NCBI GenBank assembly: GCA_031254385.1
Contig: JAIRUO010000094.1
Location: 1-28,906 of the forward strand
From: Treponema sp.
Lineage (GTDB): Bacteria > Spirochaetota > Spirochaetia > Treponematales > Breznakiellaceae
Reading direction: 5' to 3'
DNA length: 28,906 nucleotides
In this document: in pieces, positions 13,680 to 22,068 of the stretch
How the letters are laid out: every line of letters begins with the position of its first letter
Position numbering within the stretch: the stretch's first letter is position 1
Position numbers and translations under genes: made by a program
Notes under the pieces: model-generated
What the model saw: the letters and a program-made list of their open reading frames with translations, nothing else
Database searches by the model: none
What the model was told of the DNA's origin: nothing

Positions 13680-14177
13680 ATGAGTAAAAGCAAGACCTAC
13701 CAGGTTGATCAGAAAGTTGTGTACCCCAGCCAGGGAGTGGGGATTATAAAGTCAATCGACGAAAAAATCTTTAAAGATAAAAAAACTCCCTATTATACGA
13801 TCTATCTGGAAGTTTCAGACATGACCATTATGGTTCCGGTGAACAAGGTCGAAAGCCTTGGAATACGCCCCATTGTACCAAAAGATGAGGCCCAAAAAGC
13901 TCTGGAACTGTTAAGCGAAGATTACGAACCCATACCTTCGGACTGGAAACTTCGCTATCAGAATAACCTTGACCTTCTAAAAAAGGGAAGCATCATAGAT
14001 ATCGCGACCATCGTAAGGTCCCTTTACCACCGGAGCAAGGTTAAAGAGCTGCCCATTCTGGAACGGAAACTGTATGATTCCGCACTAAAGCTGCTGGAAG
14101 ATGAAGTCACTTATTCCCTGCGCAAACCCAAGGAAGAAGTGGAAAACCTAATCTTTACCCGTTTGGAATCTCGCTAA
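13680..14177 (+). CDS. carD: CarD family transcriptional regulator
   Basis: CarD/CdnL proteins bind RNA polymerase at the beta subunit and stabilise open complexes, especially at rRNA and other stable-RNA promoters. The 165-residue protein is typical. Residues about 7-62 form the polymerase-interacting domain (VVYPSQGVGIIKSI, then YYTIYLEVSDMTIMVPV), and about 80-162 form the helical DNA-binding domain with DWKLRYQNNLDLLKKG and the expected Trp89. The gene is followed by ispD and ispF. The order carD-ispD-ispF is also known from other bacteria such as Mycobacterium, which supports all three calls. It starts 6 bp after the solute-binding gene. No Shine-Dalgarno sequence is obvious. Confidence 0.92.
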   Translation: MSKSKTYQVDQKVVYPSQGVGIIKSIDEKIFKDKKTPYYTIYLEVSDMTIMVPVNKVESLGIRPIVPKDEAQKALELLSEDYEPIPSDWKLRYQNNLDLLKKGSIIDIATIVRSLYHRSKVKELPILERKLYDSALKLLEDEVTYSLRKPKEEVENLIFTRLESR

Positions 14178-14187
14178 TTTTCCGGGC

Positions 14188-14961
14188 ATGAATCGCGAGG
14201 ACGGGCACGAAAACGCACTAAAAATCGCGGCTGTAATAACTGCGGCTGGCTCCTCAGACCGCATGGGCGGCATAAAAAAAGAATACCGGATTTTACCCAG
14301 CGCTTCTTTGACCGTGCTAGGCTCTGCTGCAATGGGATTTGCGGCCTGCAAACGGATTGGAATAATCGTTTTTGTAATCCCTGCTGGCGGAGAGGCAGAA
14401 GCCCGCGCTGCCCTGCCACCAAATTTTTTCGATATAAAAAAAGAAATATTTTTTGTTCAAGGTGGCCCAACCCGTCAAGGCTCGGTTTATAACGCGCTTT
14501 GTCTGCTAGAAGCACATAAGCCCACGCAGGTTCTTATCCATGACGGCGCCAGGCCCTGGATAAAAACAGACCTAATCGATAAAGTAATAGACGCGGTTTT
14601 GAGTCACGGGGCTGTAATTCCGATCCTGCCCATGACAGAAACCCCCAAAGAAATTGATTACTCCGGTTCGGGAACGGGAATCATTACGCGCCATCTAAGG
14701 CGCAGGGACTTAGGTCTTGCCCAGACCCCGCAGGCATTCAATTTTCCGGATATCCTCAAGGCCCATAAAAAAGCTTCCGGTCAGGAAAGGTCAGGAAAAG
14801 CTTTGTCAGACAAAGAAGAATATACCGATGACGCGGAAATATGGGGAAAGTTCATCGGCCCTGTGGCCGTTATTCCGGGAGATCCCCAAAACAGGAAGAT
14901 CACTTTTCTGGAAGATTTGGAACCACGGATTACACGGATTTTCACGGATTTTCACGGATAA
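14188..14961 (+). CDS. ispD: 2-C-methyl-D-erythritol 4-phosphate cytidylyltransferase
   Basis: IspD activates methylerythritol phosphate with CTP in the non-mevalonate isoprenoid pathway. Recognisable parts are the nucleotide-binding loop AAGSSDRMGGIKKEY (19-33, with Arg25 and Lys30/31), GGPTRQGSV (92-100), IHDGARPW (117-124), TDDAE (213-217) and GDPQNRKITFLEDLE (231-245). The loop is slightly unusual, with SSDRMGGIKK in place of the common G-x-G-x-R-M-x(4)-P-K. The protein is 257 residues. The last twelve (from 246, RITRIFTDFHG) come from a CACGGATTTT tandem repeat that also supplies the stop, so the native end seems to have been replaced. The catalytic part is intact and activity is likely. 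The ATG lacks a clear ribosome-binding site. Confidence 0.92.
   Translation: MNREDGHENALKIAAVITAAGSSDRMGGIKKEYRILPSASLTVLGSAAMGFAACKRIGIIVFVIPAGGEAEARAALPPNFFDIKKEIFFVQGGPTRQGSVYNALCLLEAHKPTQVLIHDGARPWIKTDLIDKVIDAVLSHGAVIPILPMTETPKEIDYSGSGTGIITRHLRRRDLGLAQTPQAFNFPDILKAHKKASGQERSGKALSDKEEYTDDAEIWGKFIGPVAVIPGDPQNRKITFLEDLEPRITRIFTDFHG
14924..14961 (+). repeat. CACGGATTTT tandem repeat at the end of ispD
   Basis: Nearly four consecutive units of 9-10 bp (CACGGATTA, CACGGATTTT twice, CACGGATA) lie at 14924-14961. They encode the last residues and stop of ispD and end before the short gap to ispF. No similar array occurs elsewhere in the window. Confidence 0.8.
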
Positions 14962-15004
14962 ATACCTATTTTTTATTCTCTTATCCGAGTAAGCTGGTAA
15001 TACC

Positions 15005-15502
15005 ATGTTTAGGATAGGACTTGGAAAAGACATACACCGCCTAGTTTCCAATAGGCCTTTTCTTTTGGGTGGGGTAGAGCTTCCTTTTGAGAAGGGAGAG
15101 GCCGGCCATTCAGACGGCGATGTGCTTATCCATGCAATAATTGACGCTCTTATGGGCGCGGCTGGCCTGGGCGATATTGGGGAATTATTCCCCTCGATTC
15201 CCGAATGGAAAGATGCGGATTCAAAAAAACTCTTGAGCCTTGCATGGAACATGGTAAAAAAAGAAGGCTGGGCACTTGTCAACCTTGACTGCGTTGTTTC
15301 TTGCGAAGCCCCAAAAATCCTGCCGTACCGTGGCAAAATACGCGAATCCCTTGCGAATATACTGGGGATACAAAGCTCCCAAGTTTTTGTCAAAGGCAAA
15401 ACTGCCGAGGGTCTAGGCGAAATAGGAAGAGGAGACGCGGTTGAGGCTCTGGCTCTGTGCTTATTAAGTACCGATACAGAGCAGTCGGAAGGCATTTCAT
15501 AA
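15005..15502 (+). CDS. ispF: 2-C-methyl-D-erythritol 2,4-cyclodiphosphate synthase
   Basis: IspF cyclises CDP-methylerythritol 2-phosphate to the 2,4-cyclodiphosphate with loss of CMP, two steps after IspD. The 165-residue length is normal and the enzyme works as a trimer. The divalent metal ligands are Asp9 and His11 (GKDIHRL) and His43 (DVLIHAIIDALMGAAGLGDIG). The C-terminal signature KTAEGLGEIGRGDAVEALA (about 137-155) is clear. The gene lies 43 bp after ispD, further than the other spacings in this run, because of the repeat at the end of ispD. Its stop shares one base with the start of nth (TAATG), so the two are coupled. IspE is not in the window. Confidence 0.95.
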   Translation: MFRIGLGKDIHRLVSNRPFLLGGVELPFEKGEAGHSDGDVLIHAIIDALMGAAGLGDIGELFPSIPEWKDADSKKLLSLAWNMVKKEGWALVNLDCVVSCEAPKILPYRGKIRESLANILGIQSSQVFVKGKTAEGLGEIGRGDAVEALALCLLSTDTEQSEGIS

Positions 15503-16200
15503 TGAAAAAAGTTTCGCCTGATATACCCTGGGGGGAAATTTTTAAGCGCCTGGAGAAATGGCAAAGCGAAATGGAATCTTCTGGCGAGGAAAATCCAGCG
15601 GTAAATGTAGTTGCCGATGAACGCCGTGATGATAAGGACTATACGCCCTGGGCCGTACTGGTATCTACGATACTTAGCCTTCGTACCAAAGATGAGGTTA
15701 CACGCATAACTTCCAAAGCGCTTTTGAAACTCGCGCCTAATCCAAAAAAGTTAATTCGTCTGGGAGAAGAGGAAGTTGCACATCTGGCATACCCTGCGGG
15801 ATTTTACCGCACAAAAGCTAAACACCTAATGGAAATTGCCGCCATACTGATAGAAAAATACAACGCACAGGTTCCTTCTGATATGGATGCCCTCCTTGCC
15901 CTGCCCGGTGTTGGAAGAAAGACCGCCAATCTGGTATTGAACGAAGCCTTTGATATGGATGCAATATGCGTGGACATTCATGTCCACCGTATCTGCAACA
16001 GGCTCGGAGTGCTGCAAACAAAAGAGCCTTATGACACGGAAATGTGTTTGCGGGAAATTTTGCCCAGGAAGTACTGGAAACGGATCAACTTGCTGCTGGT
16101 TCACTACGGGCAGCGCCTTTGCCGCCCTGTAAGCCCTTTCTGCTCAAATTGTATTATACGCAGTTACTGCAAGGCTGTGGGAGTAACAAAGACGAGGTAA
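15502..16200 (+). CDS. nth: Endonuclease III (DNA glycosylase/AP lyase)
   Basis: Nth removes oxidised pyrimidines and cleaves at abasic sites in base-excision repair. The 232-residue protein has the helix-hairpin-helix LPGVGRKTANLVLNEAF (134-150) with catalytic Lys140, the catalytic Asp158 in CVDIHVHRICNRLG, and the four-cysteine iron-sulfur loop C-x6-C-x2-C-x5-C at Cys207, Cys214, Cys217 and Cys223. The N-terminus is slightly longer than in E. coli, with an extra charged stretch (about 20-45). A longer frame opens inside ispF, but the ATG at 15502 overlapping the ispF stop is the natural coupled start. It is the last gene of the run and faces the coiled-coil gene with 15 bp between stops. 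Confidence 0.95.
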   Translation: MKKVSPDIPWGEIFKRLEKWQSEMESSGEENPAVNVVADERRDDKDYTPWAVLVSTILSLRTKDEVTRITSKALLKLAPNPKKLIRLGEEEVAHLAYPAGFYRTKAKHLMEIAAILIEKYNAQVPSDMDALLALPGVGRKTANLVLNEAFDMDAICVDIHVHRICNRLGVLQTKEPYDTEMCLREILPRKYWKRINLLLVHYGQRLCRPVSPFCSNCIIRSYCKAVGVTKTR

Positions 16201-16215
16201 TTGAACTCCGTGTTC

Positions 16216-19200
16216 CTACTCCTTAGGAGCAGTGTCCAGAATGAGTTCAACCTCGCTGCGGGAAAGTTTATAGGTCTTGGCAATCTCTTCAACCTTCCAG
16301 CCCTGAGTCGCCAATTTGACCACGTTTTCTTGAACAGCTATAGACGGCGAAGGCGTGTCATCATAGGCAGAAGCGGGTGCTTTCTTTTTACTCTTTTCAC
16401 GCTGCACCGTGCCTTGGAGTTTTATGTTTTCCAGGATTTCCCTGTTAATTTCCTCCAACCGCGTTTCCGCCCTGGCAATCCAGGCCCTGGCAGTCTGCAT
16501 GGCTGTTATGCGCTCTTCAATGCCCGAAAGGGTAGTATCCAAAAGATGCATTTGGTCAACGGCTTCGTTGGCTTTATCACTTTTTGAGGCCAGAGTTTCG
16601 ATGGATTCTTTGAGAGAGCTTATGTCTTCAGTAATTCTGTCCAAATCCGTATCAATTTTTTCCATAGTTTTTTCGGATTTCTGGAGTTCCTTAAAGTTCC
16701 TGTCTATGCCGTCATTGGTGTTTTCTAGAATCTGATTTTTATTTTCTATGCGCTGATACTTTTCTTCAGTATCGCCAATGGCCTCCCCCATTTTCCGTAT
16801 CTGAAGCTGTATATGCTGAAGTATGTCATCTGATGCGGTTACATCTTTGAGTTTTTCTTCAACGGCTTTTGATATCTGGACCAGCCTGTTAAATTCGACA
16901 TCCATCTGTTCAATCCGGTGCTGTTCAGAGAGGAATCTGCTCATCTTCGCGTTTACATCATCTTCCAGACGCCGGATCTTTGCAAACTGGGTTTCAAGCT
17001 GCGCCGCTTCTGCCCGGCGCTGTTCTAGGCGATCAAGATCGGATCGAAGGTCTTCAATTCCGCGTTCCATCTCTCTTTTAAGTTCATCTGTCCTGTCAAT
17101 AATTTTGGCCTGATCAAAAAAGTCTTTAATTTGCCGTTCCGCGTCCCGGATTCCGGATTCAACGCTTTTTGCCTGCTCGTCAAAACGGGAGAAAATTTCA
17201 TCGCGCCTAAAATCCGCATCCCTGCGTACATCGTCCATGGCGCTGCGTATGGTAGTGATACGGCCTTCTTGTTCACTAATATTCCGCCTTGAAGCATCCA
17301 GAAGGTCCTGAATCTCCTTTGTACGGTTTTCCGTATACTCCTGCGCTTCCCGGAGTTTTCCTTCCAATTCGCGCTGATTCTGTTTAATTTTATCCGCGGC
17401 AGACAATACTATACTGGCAACTTCTGTCTTTATCGCCGTATCGGCAGCCTCCCTAGTCTCTTCAAGATCGCGATCCAGTTCATCCTTGTAGGATCTCAAA
17501 GTAATATCTGCCGCGTTCATCTGTTCCCGTATACCTTCCTCAAAAGCCCCTGCATCTGATTTGAGCCTATCAAGCTCAGACACTATTCTATCGTTGCGAG
17601 CAGAAAGCTCCTCCCTTATTTCTGTAGTCAGCTTCTGTTCCATAAAGCTCCGTTTTTCTTCTTCGTCTGCGCCTAACTGGACAAGTTTATTTTCCAGATC
17701 ATCCTTCCATGCAGAAATACTCCTGGCCATCTCTTCGCTTCGTTTGGCCAGATCAGAGAAGAACTCATTTTCAAAAATCTGAATTTTTTCTGAAGCATTT
17801 TCGTAAGCAGCAGCTTTTAGTTTGCCAAGTCCCTGTTCAATTTCGTCCATTTCTGCTTTAATCGCTTCTGCGGTGGCATTGAAGTCGGTTGCAACTTTTT
17901 GCCGTTCCCTTGCAGAATCGCTGGTAAACATGGAAAATTCATCATTGATTTTATTTACCGTTTCTTGCATATAACGCCGCAGCTCTGTATCAAGTTTCTT
18001 GCTGTCTTCTGCCAGGGTTTCCAAGCGCTGGAACTCACTATCTTGAACCTGGCGGTATTCTTCCAGTTTTGTGCCCGTGATTTCCAGTGCCTTGAGTTTC
18101 ATCTCTTCGGCGGCTTCTGCCAATAGCTTCTCCTGAGTAGAGATGGTCTTTCCAAATAGTACCTTTAATTCCTCTAGGCTTTCTTTTTGGGCTTCTTTTT
18201 CCTGGGAGATACGTTTATCCGTTTCTGCTGCCAGGTTTTTAAGCTCCTCAATATCTTTTTTGCTTTCTTCCTTAAAGGTTTTTTCTTTGGCTTCCATTTC
18301 TTGGCGTTCTGTGCGCCATTCATCCTTAAAATTCTTAACGATGTTTTGTGCTTCTGCTACACGGCTGCGGGCATTCTCCTGATATGTGCGAACCTTTTCA
18401 TCTTCTGCAAGTTTGAACTTTTCTATTCTTTCTTTGGCCTGCTCCTTGAGCTTAACCAGAGCCGCCTCTTCCATTTTATCCGCCCTGTTTCCGGCCTGTT
18501 CGACCGCGTTTTTCAAGGTTTTGTTGACTAATTCCATATCCCTTGTCAGAGCCGCTGCCCTGGCTTTATCAATGCCATTGACGGCCTCGCGGTGTTCGGT
18601 AATCTTGTTATTGATGAATTCCCGGTGCTCCCCGACTTTTCGTTCCGCATCTTCCGCTTCTACATTCAAGCTTAAAACAGTAGACCTGGTATCTGAAACT
18701 ATTTCTTCTGCCTGATCCTTGAGCCTTGCCAAAGTCGCTTCTTCTATTTTATCCGCATTTAGCCCGGCCTGTTCCACTGCCGTTTTAAGGGTTATATCCA
18801 CTAAGGTCATGTCTCGCGCAAAGTTTTCTGCCCGGCTTTGTTCCATGCTGCCGATGGCCTCGCGATGTTCGATGATCTTGTTATCAATAGCTTCAAGGTG
18901 CTCGGTAATTTTGCTATCAATGAATTCCTGCTGTTCTGTGATTTTGCTATCAAAATCTTTCAGATTTTCGGTAATTTTTTTATCGATAAATTCCCGATGT
19001 TCCCCGACTTTTCGTTCCGCGTTTTCTGCTTCGGCACTCAAGTCAGAAACAGTAGACCTGGTATCCGAAACAATTTCTTCGGCCTGATCCTTAAGCCTTG
19101 CCAAAGCCACTTCTTCTATTTTATCCGCACTTAGCCCGGCCTGTTCCACCGCATTCTTTAAGGTACTGTTCACTAATTCCATGTCGCGTGACAGGGCCTC

Positions 19201-22062
19201 TGCGTGGCTTTGTTCCATGCGAGTAACGGCTTCGCGGTGTTCGGTAATCTTATTATCAATGAATTTCTGGTGTTCTGTGATTTTACTATTGATGAACTCC
19301 CGGTGTTCCTCGACTTTTCGTTCTGCAGTTTCTGCTTCACCATTCAAGTCAGAAACAGTAGACTTGAGATCGGAAACTATTTCTTCTGCCTGATCCTTAA
19401 GCCTTGTTAGGGCCGCTTCTTCTATCTTATCTGCACTAAGCCCTGCTTGTTCCACAGCCGTTTTAAGGGTTCTATCCACCAAGGCCATGTCTCGCGCCAG
19501 GGCTTCTGTCCGGCCTTGTTCCATGCGAGTAACGGCTTCGCGGTGTTCGGTAATCTTGTTATCAATAGCTTCCAGGTGTTCGGTAATCTTAAAATCAATA
19601 AATTCCCGGTGTTCCCCGACTTTTCGTTCTGCCGTTTCTGCTTCAACATTCAAATCAGAAACAGTAGACTTGAGATCCGAAACTATCTCTTCGGCCTGAT
19701 CCTTAAGCCTTGTCAGAGCCGCTCCTTCAATTTTATCCGCATTAAGCGTGGCCTGTTCCACCGCGTTCTTTAAGGTGCTCTCCACTAAGGCCATGTCACG
19801 TGCAAGGGTCTCTGCCCGGCTTTGTTCCACGCTGTCAACGGCTTCGCGGTGTTCGGTAATCTTATTGCCGATGAATTCCTGATGTTCGGTGATTTTATTA
19901 TCAATAGTTTCGCGGTGTTCAGCAATTTTATTATCAACGGCTTCGCGGTGTTCAGCGATTTTATTATCAATGACATCACGGTGTTCGGTAATTTTGTTAC
20001 TAATAGTTTCCAGGTGTTCTGTGACTTTGTTGTCAATGGTATCCAAATGTTCTGTTATTTTGATATTGATGAATTCCCGGTGCTCCCCGACTTTTCGTTC
20101 TGCCGTTTCCGCTTCGTTATTCAAATCTGAAACAGTAGACCTGACAGCGGAAACTATTTCTTCGGCCTGCCCCTTAAGCCTGATAAGGGTTGTCTCTTCC
20201 AGTTTATCCGCATTAAGTCCGGCCTGTTCTACTGCGTCTTTTAAGGTTTTATCCACCAAGGCCATGTCACGCGCCAGAGCTTCTGTCCGGCTTTTATCCA
20301 CGCTGCCAACGGCTTCTCGGTGTTCGGTAATTTTATTATCAACGGTTTCGCGGTGTTCAGCGATTTTATTATCAATGAGCTCACGGTGTTCTGTAATTTT
20401 GCTATCGATAGTACCCAGGTGTTCTGTAATTTTATTATCGATAGTTTCAAGCTGCTCTGTAATTTTAAAATTGATAATTTCCCGTTGTTCCCCGACTCTT
20501 CGTTCTGCTGTCTCGGCTTCAACATTCAAGTCAGAAATAGTAGACCTGACATCGGAAACTATTTCTTCGGCCTGCCCCTTAAGCCTGATAAGGGTTGCTT
20601 CTTCCAGTTTATCCGCATTAAGTCCGGCCTTATCCACCGCATCCTTTAAGGTTTTATCCACCAAACTCATGTCTCGTGCCAGGGCCTCTGTCCGGCCTTG
20701 TTCCATACTATTAACGGCTTCGCGGTGTTCGGTGATTTTATTGTCAATGACGTTACGGTATTCGGTAATTTTCTTATCGATGTCTTCCAGGTGTTCTGTA
20801 ATTTTATGATTGATAAAATCCCGGTGTTCTCCGACTCTTTGTTCTGCAGTATCCGCTTCGACATTCAAATCTGAAACAGTAGACCTGACGGCATCGACAA
20901 TTTCTTCTGCCAGTCCCTTGAGCTTAAACAGGGTTGCTTCTTCCAGTTTATCCGCATTAAGTTCGGCCTGTTCCACCGCGCTTTTAAGAGTTCTGCTGAC
21001 TATATCCATGTCCCGCCCAAGGGCCTCTGTCCGGCTTTTATCCACGCTATTAATGGCTTCGCGATGCTCGGCGATTTTGTTATCAATGACATCACGATGT
21101 TCGTTAATTTTATTATTGATAGCTTCCAGGTGTTCTGTAACTTTGTTATCGATAGTTCCAAGCTGTTCTGAAATTTTATTATTGATAAAGTCCCGGTGAT
21201 CCTCGACCCTTCGTTCAGCGGCCTCCGCTTCAACATTCAAGTCTGAAACAGTATACCTGACATCAGCTACTATCTCTTCGGCCTGACCTTTAAGCTTTAA
21301 CAGGGTTGCTTCTTCCAATTTATCCGCATTAAGTCCGGCCTGTTCCACCGCGTCTTTTAAGGTTTTGTCAAGTAAATTCATGTCCCGTGCCAGTGCCTCT
21401 GCCCGGCCTTGTTCCATGTTATTAATAGTTTCAATATGTTCTGAAATTTTACTGGTTATAACCGCATCATGTTCTTCAACTTTATGTTCTATGGTCTCCG
21501 CTTTGACAGCCAAGTCAGAAATAGCTGACCTGACATCAGTCATAATTTTTTCTGTTAGATTTAGCAGGGATTCCGCATTATCCCGTTCAAAGCGTAATTC
21601 CAGGCTTCCCAAACCGCGTTCCAGGCCCTGTAGCGATGTTCTGGCTTCGTTTATATGCCGGTCAGTCTCGTCAATAAAAACCGATTCTTCCTTTATCCGG
21701 TTCAAATTTTCCTGGACATTGACAGTCATTTCGACCAATTCTTCCAGAGTGGAATCATAAGCATTAAGGCGTTCTTCTACGCGATCCGCGGCTGTGGCTT
21801 TTTCCTCAAGAGCTTCATTGGCGGTCTGGATGCGGTTCATTATCTCTGCGGCAGCTTCCTGCTCCACCCTTATATCTATACCAAGATTTTTTATCCCCTG
21901 TTCCCGCTGTTCCACGTAAGAGGTAAGTTCATCTTTGAGCTTTTCCGCATATTTTTTCATATTGTTCAGCATACGGCTGCGCCTGTCCATTGAACGGTAC
22001 AGTAGCAACGCAACGAGGACTATGCCCAGGGTCAGGAGATTTCCAACGGTAAAGAAGCCCAT
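16216..22062 (-). CDS. Giant membrane-anchored coiled-coil protein (SpiroCoCo-like)
   Basis: This 1948-residue protein starts with a hydrophobic segment (about 5-23, LLTLGIVLVALLLY) followed by RSMDRRSR. By the positive-inside rule the rest should be cytoplasmic. Almost everything else is coiled coil. Residues 216-1163 consist of eight tandem modules, each with a conserved part (ARDM..V..TLK.AVEQAGLNADK, then RLK.QAEEIVSD and VSDLN.EAE.AERKV.EHREFI) followed by one to seven 11-residue repeats of the form IDNKITEHREA. Module lengths are 124, 113, 135, 157, 102, 102, 124 and 91, then a decayed ninth. Residues about 1210-1890 are non-repeating coiled coil. The C-terminus (about 1911-1944, LATQGWKVEEIAKTYKLSRS then EVELIL) looks like a small helix-turn-helix. 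It resembles large coiled-coil proteins of spirochaetes; a structural or scaffold role is likely but unproven. It starts 6 bp after the HAD gene. Confidence 0.85.
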   Translation of the reverse strand: MGFFTVGNLLTLGIVLVALLLYRSMDRRSRMLNNMKKYAEKLKDELTSYVEQREQGIKNLGIDIRVEQEAAAEIMNRIQTANEALEEKATAADRVEERLNAYDSTLEELVEMTVNVQENLNRIKEESVFIDETDRHINEARTSLQGLERGLGSLELRFERDNAESLLNLTEKIMTDVRSAISDLAVKAETIEHKVEEHDAVITSKISEHIETINNMEQGRAEALARDMNLLDKTLKDAVEQAGLNADKLEEATLLKLKGQAEEIVADVRYTVSDLNVEAEAAERRVEDHRDFINNKISEQLGTIDNKVTEHLEAINNKINEHRDVIDNKIAEHREAINSVDKSRTEALGRDMDIVSRTLKSAVEQAELNADKLEEATLFKLKGLAEEIVDAVRSTVSDLNVEADTAEQRVGEHRDFINHKITEHLEDIDKKITEYRNVIDNKITEHREAVNSMEQGRTEALARDMSLVDKTLKDAVDKAGLNADKLEEATLIRLKGQAEEIVSDVRSTISDLNVEAETAERRVGEQREIINFKITEQLETIDNKITEHLGTIDSKITEHRELIDNKIAEHRETVDNKITEHREAVGSVDKSRTEALARDMALVDKTLKDAVEQAGLNADKLEETTLIRLKGQAEEIVSAVRSTVSDLNNEAETAERKVGEHREFINIKITEHLDTIDNKVTEHLETISNKITEHRDVIDNKIAEHREAVDNKIAEHRETIDNKITEHQEFIGNKITEHREAVDSVEQSRAETLARDMALVESTLKNAVEQATLNADKIEGAALTRLKDQAEEIVSDLKSTVSDLNVEAETAERKVGEHREFIDFKITEHLEAIDNKITEHREAVTRMEQGRTEALARDMALVDRTLKTAVEQAGLSADKIEEAALTRLKDQAEEIVSDLKSTVSDLNGEAETAERKVEEHREFINSKITEHQKFIDNKITEHREAVTRMEQSHAEALSRDMELVNSTLKNAVEQAGLSADKIEEVALARLKDQAEEIVSDTRSTVSDLSAEAENAERKVGEHREFIDKKITENLKDFDSKITEQQEFIDSKITEHLEAIDNKIIEHREAIGSMEQSRAENFARDMTLVDITLKTAVEQAGLNADKIEEATLARLKDQAEEIVSDTRSTVLSLNVEAEDAERKVGEHREFINNKITEHREAVNGIDKARAAALTRDMELVNKTLKNAVEQAGNRADKMEEAALVKLKEQAKERIEKFKLAEDEKVRTYQENARSRVAEAQNIVKNFKDEWRTERQEMEAKEKTFKEESKKDIEELKNLAAETDKRISQEKEAQKESLEELKVLFGKTISTQEKLLAEAAEEMKLKALEITGTKLEEYRQVQDSEFQRLETLAEDSKKLDTELRRYMQETVNKINDEFSMFTSDSARERQKVATDFNATAEAIKAEMDEIEQGLGKLKAAAYENASEKIQIFENEFFSDLAKRSEEMARSISAWKDDLENKLVQLGADEEEKRSFMEQKLTTEIREELSARNDRIVSELDRLKSDAGAFEEGIREQMNAADITLRSYKDELDRDLEETREAADTAIKTEVASIVLSAADKIKQNQRELEGKLREAQEYTENRTKEIQDLLDASRRNISEQEGRITTIRSAMDDVRRDADFRRDEIFSRFDEQAKSVESGIRDAERQIKDFFDQAKIIDRTDELKREMERGIEDLRSDLDRLEQRRAEAAQLETQFAKIRRLEDDVNAKMSRFLSEQHRIEQMDVEFNRLVQISKAVEEKLKDVTASDDILQHIQLQIRKMGEAIGDTEEKYQRIENKNQILENTNDGIDRNFKELQKSEKTMEKIDTDLDRITEDISSLKESIETLASKSDKANEAVDQMHLLDTTLSGIEERITAMQTARAWIARAETRLEEINREILENIKLQGTVQREKSKKKAPASAYDDTPSPSIAVQENVVKLATQGWKVEEIAKTYKLSRSEVELILDTAPKE
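18574..21417 (-). repeat. Eight-module intragenic repeat quantised in 33-bp steps
   Basis: Codons 216-1163 of the coiled-coil gene form eight tandem modules of 91 + 11k residues (k = 3, 2, 4, 6, 1, 1, 3, 0 in protein order). The variable part is an array of 33-bp units encoding the 11-residue repeat. Plus-strand reading shows recurring 'cggtgttcggtaattttatt' blocks. Such an array is prone to copy-number change by slippage or recombination. Confidence 0.85.
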
Positions 22063-22068
22063 TTGATA

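Noticed and set aside
14924..14961. CACGGATTTT units as replication iterons
   Set aside because: They lie inside and at the end of ispD, with no replication gene or AT-rich unwinding region nearby.
18838..20809. Long plus-strand open frames antisense to the coiled-coil gene, up to ~306 residues
   Set aside because: They are serine- and cysteine-rich mirrors of the hendecad repeats, have no ribosome-binding sites and follow the repeat period exactly.
18574..21417. Regular ~33-bp repetition that could suggest a CRISPR array
   Set aside because: There are no unique spacers. The repeats are in frame inside one long gene and encode the 11-residue coiled-coil unit.
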